A DNA stretch of 64,000 nt, from the NCBI GenBank assembly GCA_016271365.2, contig JADMNL010000023.1:606580501-606644500 (forward strand), read 5' to 3'. Position 1 is the first letter of the stretch. Every line of letters starts with the position of its first letter. Shown piece after piece: positions 10,520 through 22,745 of the stretch. Below the pieces are notes generated by a model. The model was not told the origin of the DNA. It searched no databases and saw nothing but the letters and a program-made list of their open reading frames with translations. The DNA is from Neoceratodus forsteri. Taxonomy: Eukaryota; Chordata; Ceratodontiformes; Ceratodontidae. Position numbers and translations under genes: made by a program.

Positions 10520-12812
10520 CCTCACCATGGAACCTCAGGCCACCCCTGTACCCGGCCCCTTTTACCTGAGGCAAGTCTCTGCCTTGGAAACTAAAAATCT
10601 TCTTGCCGGCTCCCCTTCACTCAGGGGCCGCTATGATCACCTTGAGCCTAAGCTCCTGAGCCTTGGGGCGCACTACCTTGCTCGGACGATTACCACATAT
10701 TTAACCTTCCTCACCTCTGGAATCATACCTGATGTTTGAAGGTGGCCAAGGTTGTCCCAGTGTTCAAGCACGGTGACCCCAAGGAGTTAAATAACTACCG
10801 TCCCATTGCCATTCTCCCTGCTCCAGCAAGCTACTCGAAAAGCTGTGGCCGGACAAACTCCCATTACCTGCAAGAGCATGTTGTGCTCTCCCCACCCAGC
10901 ACGGGTTCCGGAAGGGCATAGTACATCCACCGCCTCGCTGTGGTCACCTCCCAGGTCAGAGCCGCCACAGACACTGGAAAACTGACTGGGGCCATCTTTG
11001 TCGACCCCTCTCAAGGCCTTCGACCGAGTTGATCATAATCTCCTAATCTCCACCCTCCTTGGGCAAGGTTTCTCCCCACGTGCTCTTGATTGGTTCACAG
11101 TATCTCGGGAGACACCACACACCTGCTTTAACCGCTCGGCCTCTCCCAGTAAGCTGTGGTGTACCCCAGGGTCCGCCCTGGTCCCATTCTGTTCTCCTCT
11201 ATGTCAATGAACTCCTTCAGTCACAACCCTTGGGGCTGCCATGCTATATGCGGATGATCTGGTACTCCTATCTAGTGCTTGAACCCTGTTACCATCAACT
11301 CCCAGCTCAACCCGACTTTGGGCGTATCCTAAACTGGCTCGTGGGACACAAGCTACCGTTAATCTAGCCAAACTCACGCCATGTTATTCGGTCGGCAGCC
11401 AAAATTGCTTCTTGCCTCTCCTCACCATAAATGGAGGAGACGGCCTCTCTGCCTGCCCTGAGCTCTGCAAGGTACCTAGGAGGACCCTTGACCCCAGCTT
11501 GACTTCGCTGAGCATCTCCGAACATATGCAAAACGACTAACAGTAAGCTTGGCCTTGCCTACAGGGCCAAGGACTGCCTCACCCGGTGGCTCGCCGCCAT
11601 AGCCAGGGGATCCTCCTACCTACGCCTTCACGGGCTCGCTGGGCTTGCGTCTGTCCTGAATGCCTCCTTACAAAATGGGACACGGCTTATAACAATGTCT
11701 GTCAATTTGCCCTCTCCGGCCATCGCCTTACGATCGGTGTGCCTCTATGCCAGGCTGAGTGGCTCCCCTGATAAACACCAAGCCTTTGTCTTCAGGAGCT
11801 TTGTTGACAACATAGTCTGTTCGGCTTGCCCCCGGCATTTGCCCTTCCTCCAACACTTCACACCGGCTTATCTGCTTAGGCCCAGCTCGACTCGCCTGAA
11901 AAGTCCCCAGGACCCGCCTCCCGCACCGGGATCGGGCCTCCGCCTATGCCCCTAGTTTTTGAACTTCCTCCTGCCTAGTTCGAGCCGCCTCCCACTCCTG
12001 CTTCAAAACGCCCTTTGAACTTCTCAAAGGGCTCCACCTGTCCTTGTGGAATCGGGTAGCTGCCTCCCGGTTGCCTGTCCCTCTCCCACCCTTGGGTTCT
12101 CGGCCTCAACCACTCTCCACCTCCGCACTTAATTGCTCTCATGGCTACCCTATTCCCCACCTCAGCAGTTCTTGATCCTTACCGCCCCTCCGGGTCTGCA
12201 CGCCCTCCCTCCCCTCGTGCTGCCTGGGATCCCCATCTTGCTCCTTTCTTGGGCTCCTGTAGGTCCCTTCGCTATCCCCTGACCTCTCTACCCGGCCTCA
12301 CATTGGACGGGCAGCACCCTGCTGCTTGTGCTGGCTTAGGTGGTCTTCCAGGGTGGTTCCTCCTTCTGCTACGCTGCCTCTGCAAAATCTTGCCCCCTGT
12401 CGTTCTTCCCTACTGCCTCGGGGGAGTCAGCTGATTTCTGCCCTCCCTCCCTCTTACCCTTCCTCTTACTCCCTCCCTCCTACCCCTGTTCTTGCTGCTC
12501 TCACACCCTGCCACAATTCAGAACATATGTATTAATGAGCCTGTAGTTGTATTCTCGCTTGTTGCTCTGACCATTGTACTTTTGTCTTCACTTGTTGTTT
12601 ACCCTGGCCCCACCTGTGTGTGGCGTGAATGTTCTATTGTCCATTCAATGTCCTGGGTACTGTTTTCCACCTCGTCCACTTGTGGTGGGCCTGTATGCTG
12701 CCCTGTATTTGTATCTTGTTTTCTGTACTGTAACCTCCCGGTCGCTCCTGAAAATAGGCACTCGTTGTTCAGTGTGCTTACCTGGTTAACAAAACAAATA
12801 AATAAATAAATA
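10520..12812 (+). mobile_element. CpG-rich LINE (Jockey/L2-like group) nested in CR1
   Basis: A 5'-truncated LINE with different base use from its host: GC-rich and CpG-containing. It carries RT and a long C-terminal region (10620-12050), then a 3' UTR ending in an (AAAT)n-type tail (12791-12812). It may be related to the LINE at 62.8-64 kb, but the two do not overlap in the part visible, so this cannot be tested here. Confidence 0.8.
10620..12050 (+). pseudogene. Non-LTR reverse transcriptase, degenerate
   Basis: Blocks: FLTSGIIPDV, KVAKVVPVFKHGDPKELNNY and RPIAILP (10710-10830; motif 1-2 region), ST.LKAFDRVDHNLLISTLLG near 11000 (motif A, with a frame change), CGVPQG near 11155, AAMLYADDLVLL near 11237 (motif C), then HAMLFGRQPKLLL near 11378, CPECLLTKWDTAYNNVCQFA near 11650 and DKHQAFVFRSF near 11771 from the C-terminal thumb and tail. 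The wording KVAKVVPVFKxGD and LNNYRPIAILP is typical of Jockey/L2-group LINEs. I cannot fix the clade. Frameshifts make it inactive. Confidence 0.75.
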
Positions 12813-13337
12813 GGCTCAAGACGGTGTAGTGCAGGAAACAAAATAATTCCAGGCCAGTATGGCATGTTAGATGAGAAGTGCCTCAAGGCACTGGGCATGT
12901 ACTCACTGGAGACCAGAAGGGAGAAGGGAGATGTGAAGAGACCTTCAAATTCCTAGAAGGAATTAACAAGGTGAACTGCAGGAAACTATTTAACTTGAAT
13001 ACCAGCTCGTGGTCACATGGTCATGAGTGGAAGCTAACTGGACAGTGGTTCAGTAGGGACTTGAGGAAATACTATCTGACAGACAGGGTGGTGGAACCAT
13101 GGAAGAGGTTGCCTGCCGAGGTAGTGGGAGCAAAAGCTTAAGGTTTTAAGCATGGCTGGGACAGAATGAAGGGTGTAGTGGCTGCACGGGGCATCAGAAT
13201 CAGGTAGGAGAAAGGAGAGGGAGGGCTAGGACCCTAGAGGAACAGTAGGCCCCAGGACTAAATAGGGAACTCAGGCAGACTGGAGGGACCTTTGGTCTTT
13301 CTGCTGTCATTGTCTATGTTTCTATGTTCTATGTCTC

Positions 13338-14073
13338 TAACACTGTTCACAGCATACACACAGGAATTACATTGGGCAGGAGTCACAGGAACTCAGTTCA
13401 ATCACCTCAGCAACACATGTATGACAGGCCCACTACCTCTGTCATCCTGCCCCAATAACTACTATAGGTGAGTTCCACCACCTACAACTGACACATCCAC
13501 CACCTAGAAATCTGGATGTGAGACCACCCCACCTAAGCATTTCCAGTGTAGCAGACCACCAGATGTACGGAGCTTCCTGCATTGTTCGGGGCAACTGAGA
13601 AACATACAGGGAAATTGTTCACATGTACTTATATTGCCTACACAGGACAACTGACTACTTTGTCTTCCATATTACATATTGGATTCTACAGGAACATGGA
13701 GGAACTCACCACAGAGGTATATTGAAAATGCCAAATCAATCTGGGAGCAATGTTGAGCCACTGCACACACACAGTGGAATGCTCAGCCATCCCTTTCTGA
13801 GTCATTCCACAGGACACCTACTTCCATTCCCATGCAGTTCAGCTGTGGAATCTAAGGTCTTGCACTGCACTCTTTATATATTCCAGGTGCAATCAGGCAT
13901 GTTAATGTATGCATACCTGTCAGTAATAACATGCAAATGTGCTTGTTTGCCCATGGGCTGCGAAATTACCACAGTTGCATACTCTGGCTGAATATTTCAG
14001 TTTGCCCACAGCACAAACCCTGTTTGCGCTTTGAGCACTACTTTGCTCTGCGCCTGTGTTTTGTGCGATGTCG
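13338..14073. other. Right part of Harbinger element, no gene seen
   Basis: CpG-poor sequence like that before 8900. Near the right edge, reverse-complemented, it reads GGCCCGACATCGCACAAAAC, resembling a Harbinger terminal repeat and partly matching the left end at 252. No coding domain recognised. Confidence 0.4.
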
Positions 14074-15162
14074 GGCCACAGGGCAGTCATGACGCCACTT
14101 GCCACTTTTAACGCCATCAGTCTGCCTAGCCCTGTGTGCCAGATCATTATGTATAGTGGTGCACAGCACTGTGTTGGGATGTGCATGTGCAACACTATGT
14201 GTCCCATGCATGTGCCACCCCATGCTAGGGCACATACCCAGTTCAGCTCCCACTCCAGGATATGTGTGTTGTGCAGCACAACACAATGTAGTGCAGCACT
14301 ACCACAGCAACATGCTGTGCAACACTACAGAGCACACTCACACAGCCCAGAACCAGGCAGCAGCATGGTACAAGGGTAGTCCTAGTAGTAGAAAGAAAAT
14401 GCCCAGCAGACAATGCAGGTCCATTCAGCAGCAGGACCATAGGTGGACTATCACCTGTTGGCCAATCTGGTTGACCTGAGGTGACCAGAGAGGACCAACT
14501 GCTAGAAAGTCGGCAGGCAGACAAGCCCCGGACTGAGGTGCAGGCATCTGTGGAGAGCATCCCACATGCAGAATTGGTCACCTGACTGGTGACCAGTGCA
14601 GGCACATATATAGGAGGTGCACCATCTGCAGCAGCTGTGGGGGATGGTGGATGGTAGCACCATGTCCAGGTCAGGTGAGTACAGATGATTGTGCGCATTG
14701 TGTGTAATCACCTGTGGGTAGGCACTGTGCACATTACCTGTGTGCCCTTGTTGTTTCCCTGTGTGCTATGGGACGTGCCCCACTGCATAGCCTGCCAGTA
14801 CATATGCAGGTGTCTGGGCTGTCTGTCCATGGGACATCGCCTGCTCTGTATATGTCAGGACATGCCATGGATGCCTGAGGTGTACATCTGCCTGTTCACA
14901 CAGTTGTGGGCCACCACAGTGACATGGGGCAGTGGCAGGGTGCATGGTAGGCCTGTGTGTGGTGTCGTGGCATGTTATGCAGGGTCTGTTTACCAGATAT
15001 GGTAACCACGACTTGTCACTGAACCTTTCAGGTATGACCTGGGAGGCAGACACATGTGTACTACATGTAGCTTTGCTGGTAGGCATATCCATCAGGATGT
15101 GAATGTGCCCGCTGTTTGTGTCATTTGCACTGTCCATACTATGCTGTATGGGCACTGATATG
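14074..15162. other. Harbinger-like or unclassified DNA
   Basis: Same TG/CA-rich, CpG-poor texture as the Harbinger region. A GTGCCAGATCATTATGTATA stretch near 14136 could be a left end of a second element. Open frames on both strands show no domain I recognise. Confidence 0.3.
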
Positions 15163-15986
15163 CATAGAAACATAAAAGTTGATAGCAGATAAGGGTCAGC
15201 AAGGCCCATCCAGTCTGCCCATTTTTTCTACCTTATAATGTGCCATAGGCCCTTACTCTGTCAGTGGCCTATCTATTCATACTCATCTGTATTGCTCCTT
15301 ATGCCTATCCCATGCCTGTTTGAAGCCCTGCACTGTATTCATATCCACCACTTCTGAGGTAGGCTGTTCCATGCATCCACCACCCTTTCTGTGAAAAGAA
15401 CTTCTCACATTCCCCTTAATTGGCCTCCCTCTAATCTCATGCTGTGTCCTCTTGTCCTGCTATTTTTCTTATATTGAAACATGTTAGACTCTTTTCACCT
15501 TGTTAATGCCCCTAAGTTGTTTGAATGCTTCATCATATCACCTCTCTCCCTCCTTTGCTCTAGGGTATACATATTGAGCTCTGCTAATCTGTCTCATACG
15601 CTTTCTGATGCAGTCCCTGCACCATTTTGGTTGCCTTCTCTGACCGCTCCATTTGGTTAACGGCCCTAGGTAGGTGCGTGCCTCAGTACTGCACATGTAG
15701 TACTCCAGATGGGGCCTAACCAGTGTATTGTAAAGAGGGATTATTACCTTCCTCTTATGACTTGCGATACTCTACTAATTCACACCAACATCCTCTAGTC
15801 CTTACCTACTACTTTAGTGGTCTGCTTGGATGATTTCAGTTCATCTGTGATGATGATGCCCAAGTCTCTTTCTTCCTTGTGATTGCCAGCAACTTCCCTC
15901 CCAACCTATAGCTGGCTTCAGGGTTTCTCTTCCCTATGTGCACAGTCTTGCACTTCTTTGCTAAACCCCAGTTGCCACTCTTCTGA

Positions 15987-16278
15987 TCATTTTGCCAGTT
16001 TATCCAGGTCTCTTCTGATTCTGTCCACCCTATCTGGATCATCTACTCTGTTGCAGATCTTGGTGTCATCTGCAAGCAGACAAACCTTACCCTCCAGTTG
16101 ATCTGCAATGTCACTGATGAAGATATTAAAGAGGACTGGCCCCAGGACTGATCCCTGAGGTACCCCACTTGTGAGTTGCATCTCTTCTGACTGTCTCTGT
16201 TTTCTTCCCACCAACCTGTTTGCCACCCAGTTGACCAACTTCTGACCCACCCCAAGCCACCCAGCTTATTAATCAATC
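15987..16278 (-). pseudogene. CR1 reverse transcriptase, C-terminal part
   Basis: Minus-strand blocks: RLINKLGGLGW, LVNWVANRLVGRKQRQ, LTSGVPQGSVLGPVLFNIFI (motif B region) and CLLADDTKICNRVDDPDRVD (motif C, LADD). This open stretch of 87 codons is one of the better preserved pieces. Its upstream part is at 19160-20008. Confidence 0.85.
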
Positions 16279-16539
16279 TTTCTCCAATTAATGACTTCTT
16301 TGGGCTTTACACAGGTGGTTTCCACTGCTACCCATAAATCTCGACATTCCTGGACTTAGTCTTTCTCCTAGGGATTGATATTACTGATTTGGGGTGGAAC
16401 CAGTTGTATGGTCAGACCACTGCACCATGGGGTTCAATTTTAATACCCTCCCTGAGAAGGTCTACCCTGTGGAGATGGTGAGATACCGCCCTTAAAGGAT
16501 ATTTCTCCCCAAGGCCTTGCGGCGGTTCTTGACCTCTCA

Positions 16540-18560
16540 TCCCCCGCATTGGTGAGCAGTAGTCCAGAGACCTTGGTGATGGCCTATAATAGGGCAGTTA
16601 CTTCGCTCTGGATACTATTGCTCCTGAGTGTACACTTTCTCCTTCGTCCCAAGGCACCCTGGTTTGATGGGACGTTGAGGGAGATGCGGAGACAGGGGCT
16701 AAGATTAGAACGCTGTTGGCACAGATCCGCCAGTGTTACCGACCGCCTTTAAATTGATGGACCATTACTCTGTCTATCAATCTGCAATCTCCCATAAGAA
16801 GGCAGAATTCCTGTTCAGGAGATTGCTGCTGCTAGGAACCGACCTGCTCAGCTGTTTCAAACTGTGGACAGGCTGTGCAACCCAGCCTGTCTACAAGTTC
16901 GGAGAGCTTTTCTGCAATTAGAGTGCGAGGAGCTCACTCACTTCTTCGCTTAATAAGGTGGCTGACATCAGGCGAATCTATGCCCTGTGGCTTCTAAGGG
17001 GATGCGTTGAACAGCGTGAGTTCACAGTGCCTCATTTTTCATGGTGTTCCTTCAGCAGACCTGATTTCGTGGATGTCATGAGGATTATCCATGGTGTGCG
17101 CCCTATGATCTGTAGTTTGATCCTGGACCGACTTCCTAATATTGGGTTGTTGTGACATCTTCGTCCAATCCTTGTGCAAATAGTCTGGTGCCCTGGACTC
17201 GTGAGTTTCTAGCTCCCTGAAAGAGGTGGTGGTGACACCGCCTTGAAGAAAGCTACCTTGGACCCAGACTGTTTTGCAACTACAGACCTATCTCAAACCT
17301 ACCCTTAATTGGGAAGGTGATTAAGAAAGTAGTGGGTCCAATTGGAGAACCATTTAACCATCCATGACATATATGAACCCTTCCAATCTGTTTTCATAAA
17401 AGACATAGCACCGAGACTGTGCTGGTTCCAGTGCTTAATGATCTCCTGAGGGCTTATAGACCAGAACAGATGTTCTATTCTAGTTCTTCTTGATCTCTTC
17501 AGCTTTTGACACCGCCGATCATGTGGTGTTGTTAGCACGCCTGAGGCAGATCTGTGGAATATCGGAACTGTCTCAGATGGTTCACCCTATTCTCGCTGGG
17601 AGATCACAAAGAGCTGTGTCGGGATATTTCTTCTGGCCCAATTCCTTTGTTGTGTGGGTGCCTCAGGGTTCTGTGCTATCTCCGTGTTATTTATGTATAT
17701 GCTGCCTCGGAGATATTATAAGATTTGTATAAGCTGAGGTTTCATTGCTATGCAGATGATACCCAGCTATACCTGTCTTTTGCTCCTGACCAGGATGGAG
17801 CTCTCTCGGTGTTTAACAACTGCTTGAAAGAAATCCAGGATTGGATGGATTCTAGTTGGCTGAAGATGAACTCAGAAAAGACAGAGGTTTTGGTTGTGAT
17901 CCGGTTAATGGATAAAGAGGTGTCGCTTCTGTTGGCTTAATTCCTCATGAATTTTTCTTGGGGTGTGTACTACTTCCAACCTCTGAAAGGGTGTGTAACC
18001 TAGGGGTTATCTTGGATGACAGGCTGACACTACAGTCACAAGTGTCAGCGGTTGTCAAGACTTCCTTTTACCATCTTAGGAATATCGCTAGAGTGAAACG
18101 CCTTGTTCCGCTCTGACTGCCAACGTTGGTCCACACCTTGTGTCCTCACGCTTGGACTACTGCGACGCCCCTGGATTTTGGGTTTCTGGGTTGAAATCCA
18201 CCACCTCCAGCTAGTGCAGAATGCAGCAGCATGGGTTTTGACTGGGACAAGCAGGTCTTGCCACATCTCCTCGGTGCTGCATGATCTGCACTGGCTTCCT
18301 GTTAGGTGGCGGATCACCTTTAAAGTCTGTTTATTGACTTTTAAAGCCCTACATGATCAGGGTCCAGCTTATCTGAAAGATCTCCTGGTTTCTCATTGCC
18401 CGGCCGACATTCGGCCGCCAACTAGGGGTTGCTAGAGATTCCAAGAGTGAGCCTAAATTCATCTGGTTGCAGAGCTTTTTCTTATGCTGCTCCCACTTTG
18501 AATTCTCTACCCGCCGGTTGTGGCAGTGCACCTCCATGGAGGAGTTTAAGAGGGATTTAA
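16540..18560 (+). pseudogene. L2 reverse transcriptase, degenerate
   Basis: Blocks: RPKAPWFDGTLREMRRQGLR near 16648 (L2 endonuclease-RT linker), NYRPISNLPLIGKVI near 17281, FQSVFIKGHSTET-like near 17385, LDLSSAFDTADHVVLLARLR near 17490 (motif A), VPQGSVLSP near 17658, and CYADDTQLYLSFAPDQ near 17749 (motif C, the L2 signature DDTQLY). Then LKEIQDWMDSSWLKMNSEKT, the LDYCDA-like block near 18153 and MEEFKRDLK near 18536. Many frameshifts. Confidence 0.82.
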
Positions 18561-18596
18561 AACTTTTATTTATTTAGCTTTTGTTGACCGGTAAGT

Positions 18597-18980
18597 GCAC
18601 TAGACAAATCCTGCCTATTTTCAGGCACGACCCAGGGAGGGGATACAGATGAATGCCAACTGACCTTAAACCAGATTAAGCTGTTGGTGGTATTTTACTG
18701 AATGAGGAAATTTGGCCAGAACACTGGGGAAATCCTACTCTTTTCGATAAGTGCCATGGGATCTTTAACATCCACCTGAATTACCACCAATCCAGGCAGA
18801 TGGGACCTCGGTTTAACGCCTCATCCGAAAGACGGCACCTCAGAAGTGCAGCACCCTCTCATGCTGCACTACAGTGTCAGTACTGGATATTAACCCAAGT
18901 GCCAGATGTGAGAACTGAACCCACAGCCCTATGATCTCCCCAGCCTCAGAGGCGAGTGTGCTACCTACTGAGCCACTGAC
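18597..18980 (-). mobile_element. V-SINE-like tRNA-derived SINE (minus) inside the L2
   Basis: On the minus strand a tRNA-like head has an A-box-like TGGCTCAGTAGGTAG (18961-18975) and a B-box-like GGGTTCAGTTCTCAC (18908-18922). The body continues with GATGTTAAAGATCCCATGGC and TCGAAAAGAGTAGGATTTCC-type sequence, which I recognise from conserved-domain tRNA SINEs of fishes and other vertebrates (V-SINE type). It interrupts the L2 3' region. The exact family name is from memory. Confidence 0.65.
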
Positions 18981-19159
18981 ACTATTTACACAACTTATTT
19001 GTTTCAGTCTGCCTTTTAGATTATTGATTGTGATGTAGTATTCTGAGATTGAAGTTTTATCTGTGTTTTATCTGTGTTTTATTATGCTTGTACAGCGCCT
19101 TGGAAATCTGAAAGCGCTTTAGAAATAAAATTTATTATTATTATTATTATTTTCTATAT

Positions 19160-20008
19160 GCAACAGTATTGAAAGCTTTGTTGAAGTCAAGGTAGGCTAC
19201 ACCAACTGCACCCCTTGGTCCACTACTCTGGTTACCCAGTCAAAGAAATCTATGAAATTAGTTTGATAGGACCTTCCTGTTGTAAACCCATGCTGTCTTG
19301 GATCCCAGCCCCTATGGATTCCAGGTGTTGAATTATCCTTTTCTTAAGGAGTTCCTCCATAATCTTGCCCACTACTGAGGAAAGACCCACTGGTCTGTAG
19401 TTCTCTGCCTCTTCCCTGCTACCACTCTTGTGGAATGGGATCACATGAGCCCTTCTCCAGTCTTCTGGGACCTCTCCTGTGCTCAGAAACTCACTAAACA
19501 GTTCTGCTATTGGCTCTGCTAGTTCCACCCTTAGATCCTTTAGTACCCTGGGATGTATGCGATCAGGTCCCATTGCCTTGTCCACACTGGAGCTTAGTGT
19601 GCTCTTGTAGGACCCTTTCTTTGTGAAGGGACTAGTGCACACCTCCCCCATGTCCATGATGTTGAGCTGTGGGCCCGTTCTACTTTCTCCTCAGTAAAAC
19701 TGAGCAGAAGTATCTATTTAGGATATATGTTTTCCTTGGTCCTCCTCCACACACCTCTCTTATCCCCTTGATCTTAGCACATCCTCTGGACTTTCTCCTT
19801 TCACTAATGTATCTATAGAAAGTCTTGTCCTTCTTTTACTATTCGTGCTAGTGTTTCTACGGTTTGGGCCTTTGCCTACCTTACTTCCTTCCCTGCTTCC
19901 CTTAGGGAAGTTTGATATCGTCCCTATCTTCGTCACGCTGCATTCTCTTATATTTCCTGAAGGCCAGCCTTTGGCTCTGACCTTTTCTGCTACTGTTTTG
20001 AGAACCAA
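19160..20008 (-). pseudogene. CR1 reverse transcriptase, N-terminal part and linker
   Basis: Minus-strand: YLDFNKAFNTVAYRK near 19180 (motif A), then upstream an open run 19250-19657 with DKAMGPDRIHPRVLKDLRVE, EVPEDWRRAHVIPFHKSGSR and NYRPVGLSSVVGKIMEELL. Before it lie KVRAKGWPSGNIRECSVTKI and RNTSTNSKRRTRLSIDTL (19760-20008), the linker. Joined with 15987-16278 it makes a complete RT order. Confidence 0.82.
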
Positions 20009-20545
20009 GGTGGTTCTCCTTCTTTGCTCTTGCTTTCTCTATAACACAATGGGATGTTGCTTCAAGTATTGCAACCTTAATGCTTGTCCACTTTGCCTGT
20101 ACCCGTCACCTGTATTTTTTTCTTGCCAGGGTTGCTTAACTCTGTTGGCCATCTTATCAAAGTCAGCTCCTCCAAATCTCATATTTTTGCCTTGGAATGG
20201 GATGATTTAGTTCTAGTGGCCAAATTGAATAATACCATGTCGTGGTCACTGGCCCCAGGTGACCTTCTATCTGGAGATCTGTGATTCTTTCCTCATTAGT
20301 CAGTACTAGATCTAGGATAGCCCTGTCTCTTGTGGGTTGCTGTACCAGTTTGTTTGAGGCCCTCCCCTGCAGGAATCCACCATGTGTCTAGTTCTGGCAG
20401 ATGTTTCTGCTGGTATTGACCAATCTGTATGTGGCACTAAGTCTCCCATTATCAAAACCTCCCTTTAGCTGTCATGTTTTGTATATCTTCTAACAGTAAT
20501 GTGTCTATGTCCTCCCCTGGTCTGGAGGCCTGTAGACCAGGAGGG

Positions 20546-21547
20546 TCAAGTACACCATGGAGTGCTACTTCTCACACGGGTTACAGACATGTAATGACCA
20601 CTGTGTTGACCACACCACTATTTCTCACCCCATGACCATTGCACACGTATGCCTTGCCAGCCTTTGTCATCTGTGACCTGGTGCACCATGTATACTATGC
20701 TGTGATCGGTTCTGGAGCTGACATGTATGTGTCTGCTGTACAGGGACTGAGGGGCTGGCAGGATGTTGGCACCACATGGGCTTTCACATTGCATGAGGCC
20801 CTTCCACCATAGGGGAGGTATCATACCTCTTGTGCCTGGGCCATGGCTCCTGTGTGTGGTGCCAAGGTGGTCCTACAGGCACATTGCAGACCTGCTCAGA
20901 TCTGTCTATCTACATCATGCACATGTGACGGCTGGTGCACAGTACAGGAGTATAGGCGTATATACAAATATAGTGTGTACTGAACAGTGCACTGTGTTCC
21001 ACTGCAGGATGCTGATCACACCTCCCACTCCCTCCTCACAGATCTCAATGGACAGCCAGCCCAAGCCAAGTGCACTCATCTGCAGGACCAGCTGTGCTAT
21101 GAGGAGGACCAGTCCAAACTGTCAGGTTGTGATGGAGCCAGGAAGCCATTCATTTGAGGGATGACATGTAATTACTCTGCATTGTGTGTTGCACTCGAGG
21201 ATGCATGTTTACACTTAGAGGTGCAGAGCAGGTTGGGTGACTATGGCCATGTCCCTACCACTTGTATAGGTGTTACGGCCTGGCTATATCTGTTGTTGCA
21301 TTCAGGTCTATGTATAACACTGATGGAGTGTGCTCTGACACTGCAGCATGTGTTGCTGCCTGTGTTACATACATGGCACCCTGTGAGGGACATGTAGGTG
21401 TCAGCAGAACTGTGGACAGTGACGGCCTAGGTATTTTTGATGGGTGGGCAGAGGTCATGGCCTGCTGGGTTATGGCACAGTGTGCAGACCATACCAATGT
21501 AAATGATGAGGGTGGCCTGGGAGAACATGGTTTGGGAGACATTTATT
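20546..21547. other. Harbinger-like texture, unclassified
   Basis: TG/CA-rich, CpG-poor sequence between two LINE blocks. A splice-acceptor-like CTCCCTCCTCACAG precedes an open stretch near 21040 (DLNGQPAQAKC). No recognised domain. It may be a continuation of 14074-15162 across the CR1 insertion. Confidence 0.3.
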
Positions 21548-22745
21548 AACCTTACATTTTTCCACGGATGCTGTAAATTGGTTTGTTAATTATTTAAGTA
21601 GTAGATTTCATACTACCTTTATTGACATTTTTTTCACAATCAAAATCTTTACTTGTGGGGTGCCCCAGTGATCTGTACTGGGGCCATTAATATTCTTCCT
21701 GTTTATGAATTTGGTCTTGAGTATTTGCACACAGACAACAATGACTATGTATGCTGATGATGCTGTTCTGTTTGGTATTGGCACAAGTCCAAATGATGCG
21801 ATAAAAAGTTAATTGGATTTTGACCTACAAGATTGGCTGCTTCAAAACCATATGGTTCTGAATGTAAAACAACTAAAACTGTGATTTTCTTTAACAGGAA
21901 AAGTGAAGAAACTGTTCCATCTATAATTGATCAAAAAGGGAATACTATAGAATTGGTTAATCAATTTAAGTATTTAGGGCAAACTCTTGATTCCACATTA
22001 TCCTTTGAGTCGCATATTAATTGCATTAGGAAAATAATACACCAAAGAATAGACGGTCTTCACCAAATAAAGTTTTGCTTGCCAAAGAATCTAGGTTTTG
22101 CTAGCTAACAGTTTTTGTTTAGTAGACTGGACTATGGTCTGATTATATAGGCCTCGCCTGTAATTATCTGCTGGATCGCTCCAGGTTACATACAATACAA
22201 TACAATACTTAGATTTATTTTATTAGCTCCATTTTGTACTCACCATTGTCAACTCTTACCATATTCAAATTGTTTATCCTTTGATCATAGGATCCAGTTA
22301 AAATATTCCCTATTTATGTTTAAAATTGTCCTAGGCTTATTACGCTCCGTTGTATCTAACCTTTTTCTAGGGTTGTTAATAATTTTGGTACAAGATCCCA
22401 AGATAAATTTACCATCAAGCTTCCTTTATTTTGGAAAGCAGTAGGTCAAAGATCAATGTTGTTTAAGGCTCCAGAATTCTTTAATACTGCCACCGGTATT
22501 ATTGAGATGCCCTCGATTAATAGTTTTACGAGGAGACTTGCTCAGTACTTGAAAGACCTACAGCACTGTACTTGTTAAATATGTACATTTTGTTTATATT
22601 CATTCCATTGTATGTTGTTGTTCTCATGTAACCTAATGTTTTTGCAATGTATGTATTTAGTGTATTTATGTATTTTGTTTATTTATACTTGTTCCCTATG
22701 AAAACGGGCATTTTGATTATCAGGCCTACAAGAATAAAAATAAAT
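21548..22745 (+). mobile_element. Rex1-like LINE, 5' truncated
   Basis: Encodes the second half of an RT: CGVPQ.SVLGPLIF-type block near 21655, MTMYADDAVLFGIGTSPNDA near 21740 (motif C, YADD), then LDFDLQDWLLQNHMVLNV and LVNQFKYLGQTLDSTLSFES (open at 21833-22108, 91 codons). The 3' end is AT-rich with AATAAAAATAAATGAAAAAA near 22733. The clade (Rex1/Babar-like) is a judgement from motif wording. Confidence 0.65.

Larger units (their letters stand above)
8900..13337 (+). mobile_element. CR1-type LINE, 5' truncated, split by another LINE
   Basis: Starts in the endonuclease-RT linker and runs through the RT to a typical CR1 3' end (GGCAGACTGGAGGGACCTTT, then CTATGTTTCTATGTT). Between about 10520 and 12812 it is interrupted by an unrelated LINE. 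CR1 sequence stops at the YCTQF block (10494-10513) and resumes at about 12813 with MYSLETRREKG-like and FKFLEGINKVN blocks. It is inserted in Harbinger-like sequence upstream of the Myb gene. Confidence 0.85.
252..14073 (+). mobile_element. Decayed PIF/Harbinger DNA transposon, interrupted by LINEs
   Basis: The element is defined by two diagnostic genes: a HARBI1-like DDE transposase on + (770-1238 plus 5486-5960) and a Myb/SANT-like partner on - (about 6870-8462). The proposed left end is GGGCCCAGATATT at 252. A right end matching GGCCCGACAT in reverse complement lies near 14073. Subtracting the two CR1 insertions (1239-5484 and 8900-13337) leaves about 5.1 kb, a normal size for an autonomous vertebrate Harbinger. 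I see no convincing 3-bp target duplication, and an alternative right end exists at 28287, so the boundaries are inference. The genes carry stops and frameshifts, so the element is inactive. Confidence 0.6.
16284..19150 (+). mobile_element. L2-clade LINE nested in the minus-strand CR1
   Basis: An L2-type element running from a degenerate endonuclease-RT linker to an AATAAAATTTATTATTATT tail, preceded by the CTTGTACAGCGCCTTGGAAA 3'-end motif. It carries an internal V-SINE-like insertion at 18597-18980. It sits exactly between the YLDFNKAFNTVAYRK and RLINKLGG parts of the CR1 RT, which proves the nesting order. Confidence 0.85.
15163..20545 (-). mobile_element. CR1-type LINE (minus), split by an L2
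   Basis: The 3' end lies at 15163-15230, where the + strand reads AAGGCCCATCCAGTCTGCCC (complement of the usual CR1 3' end). RT sequence runs to about 16278, is cut by an L2 insertion, and resumes at 19151-20545, where it is 5' truncated inside the endonuclease. The TTTCT flanking the L2 on both sides is a plausible short target duplication. Confidence 0.85.

Noticed and set aside
18900..18980. tRNA-like sequence with A and B boxes (also at 36373, 37640 and 46753)
   Set aside because: Heads of SINEs: followed by SINE bodies, and no full cloverleaf expected.
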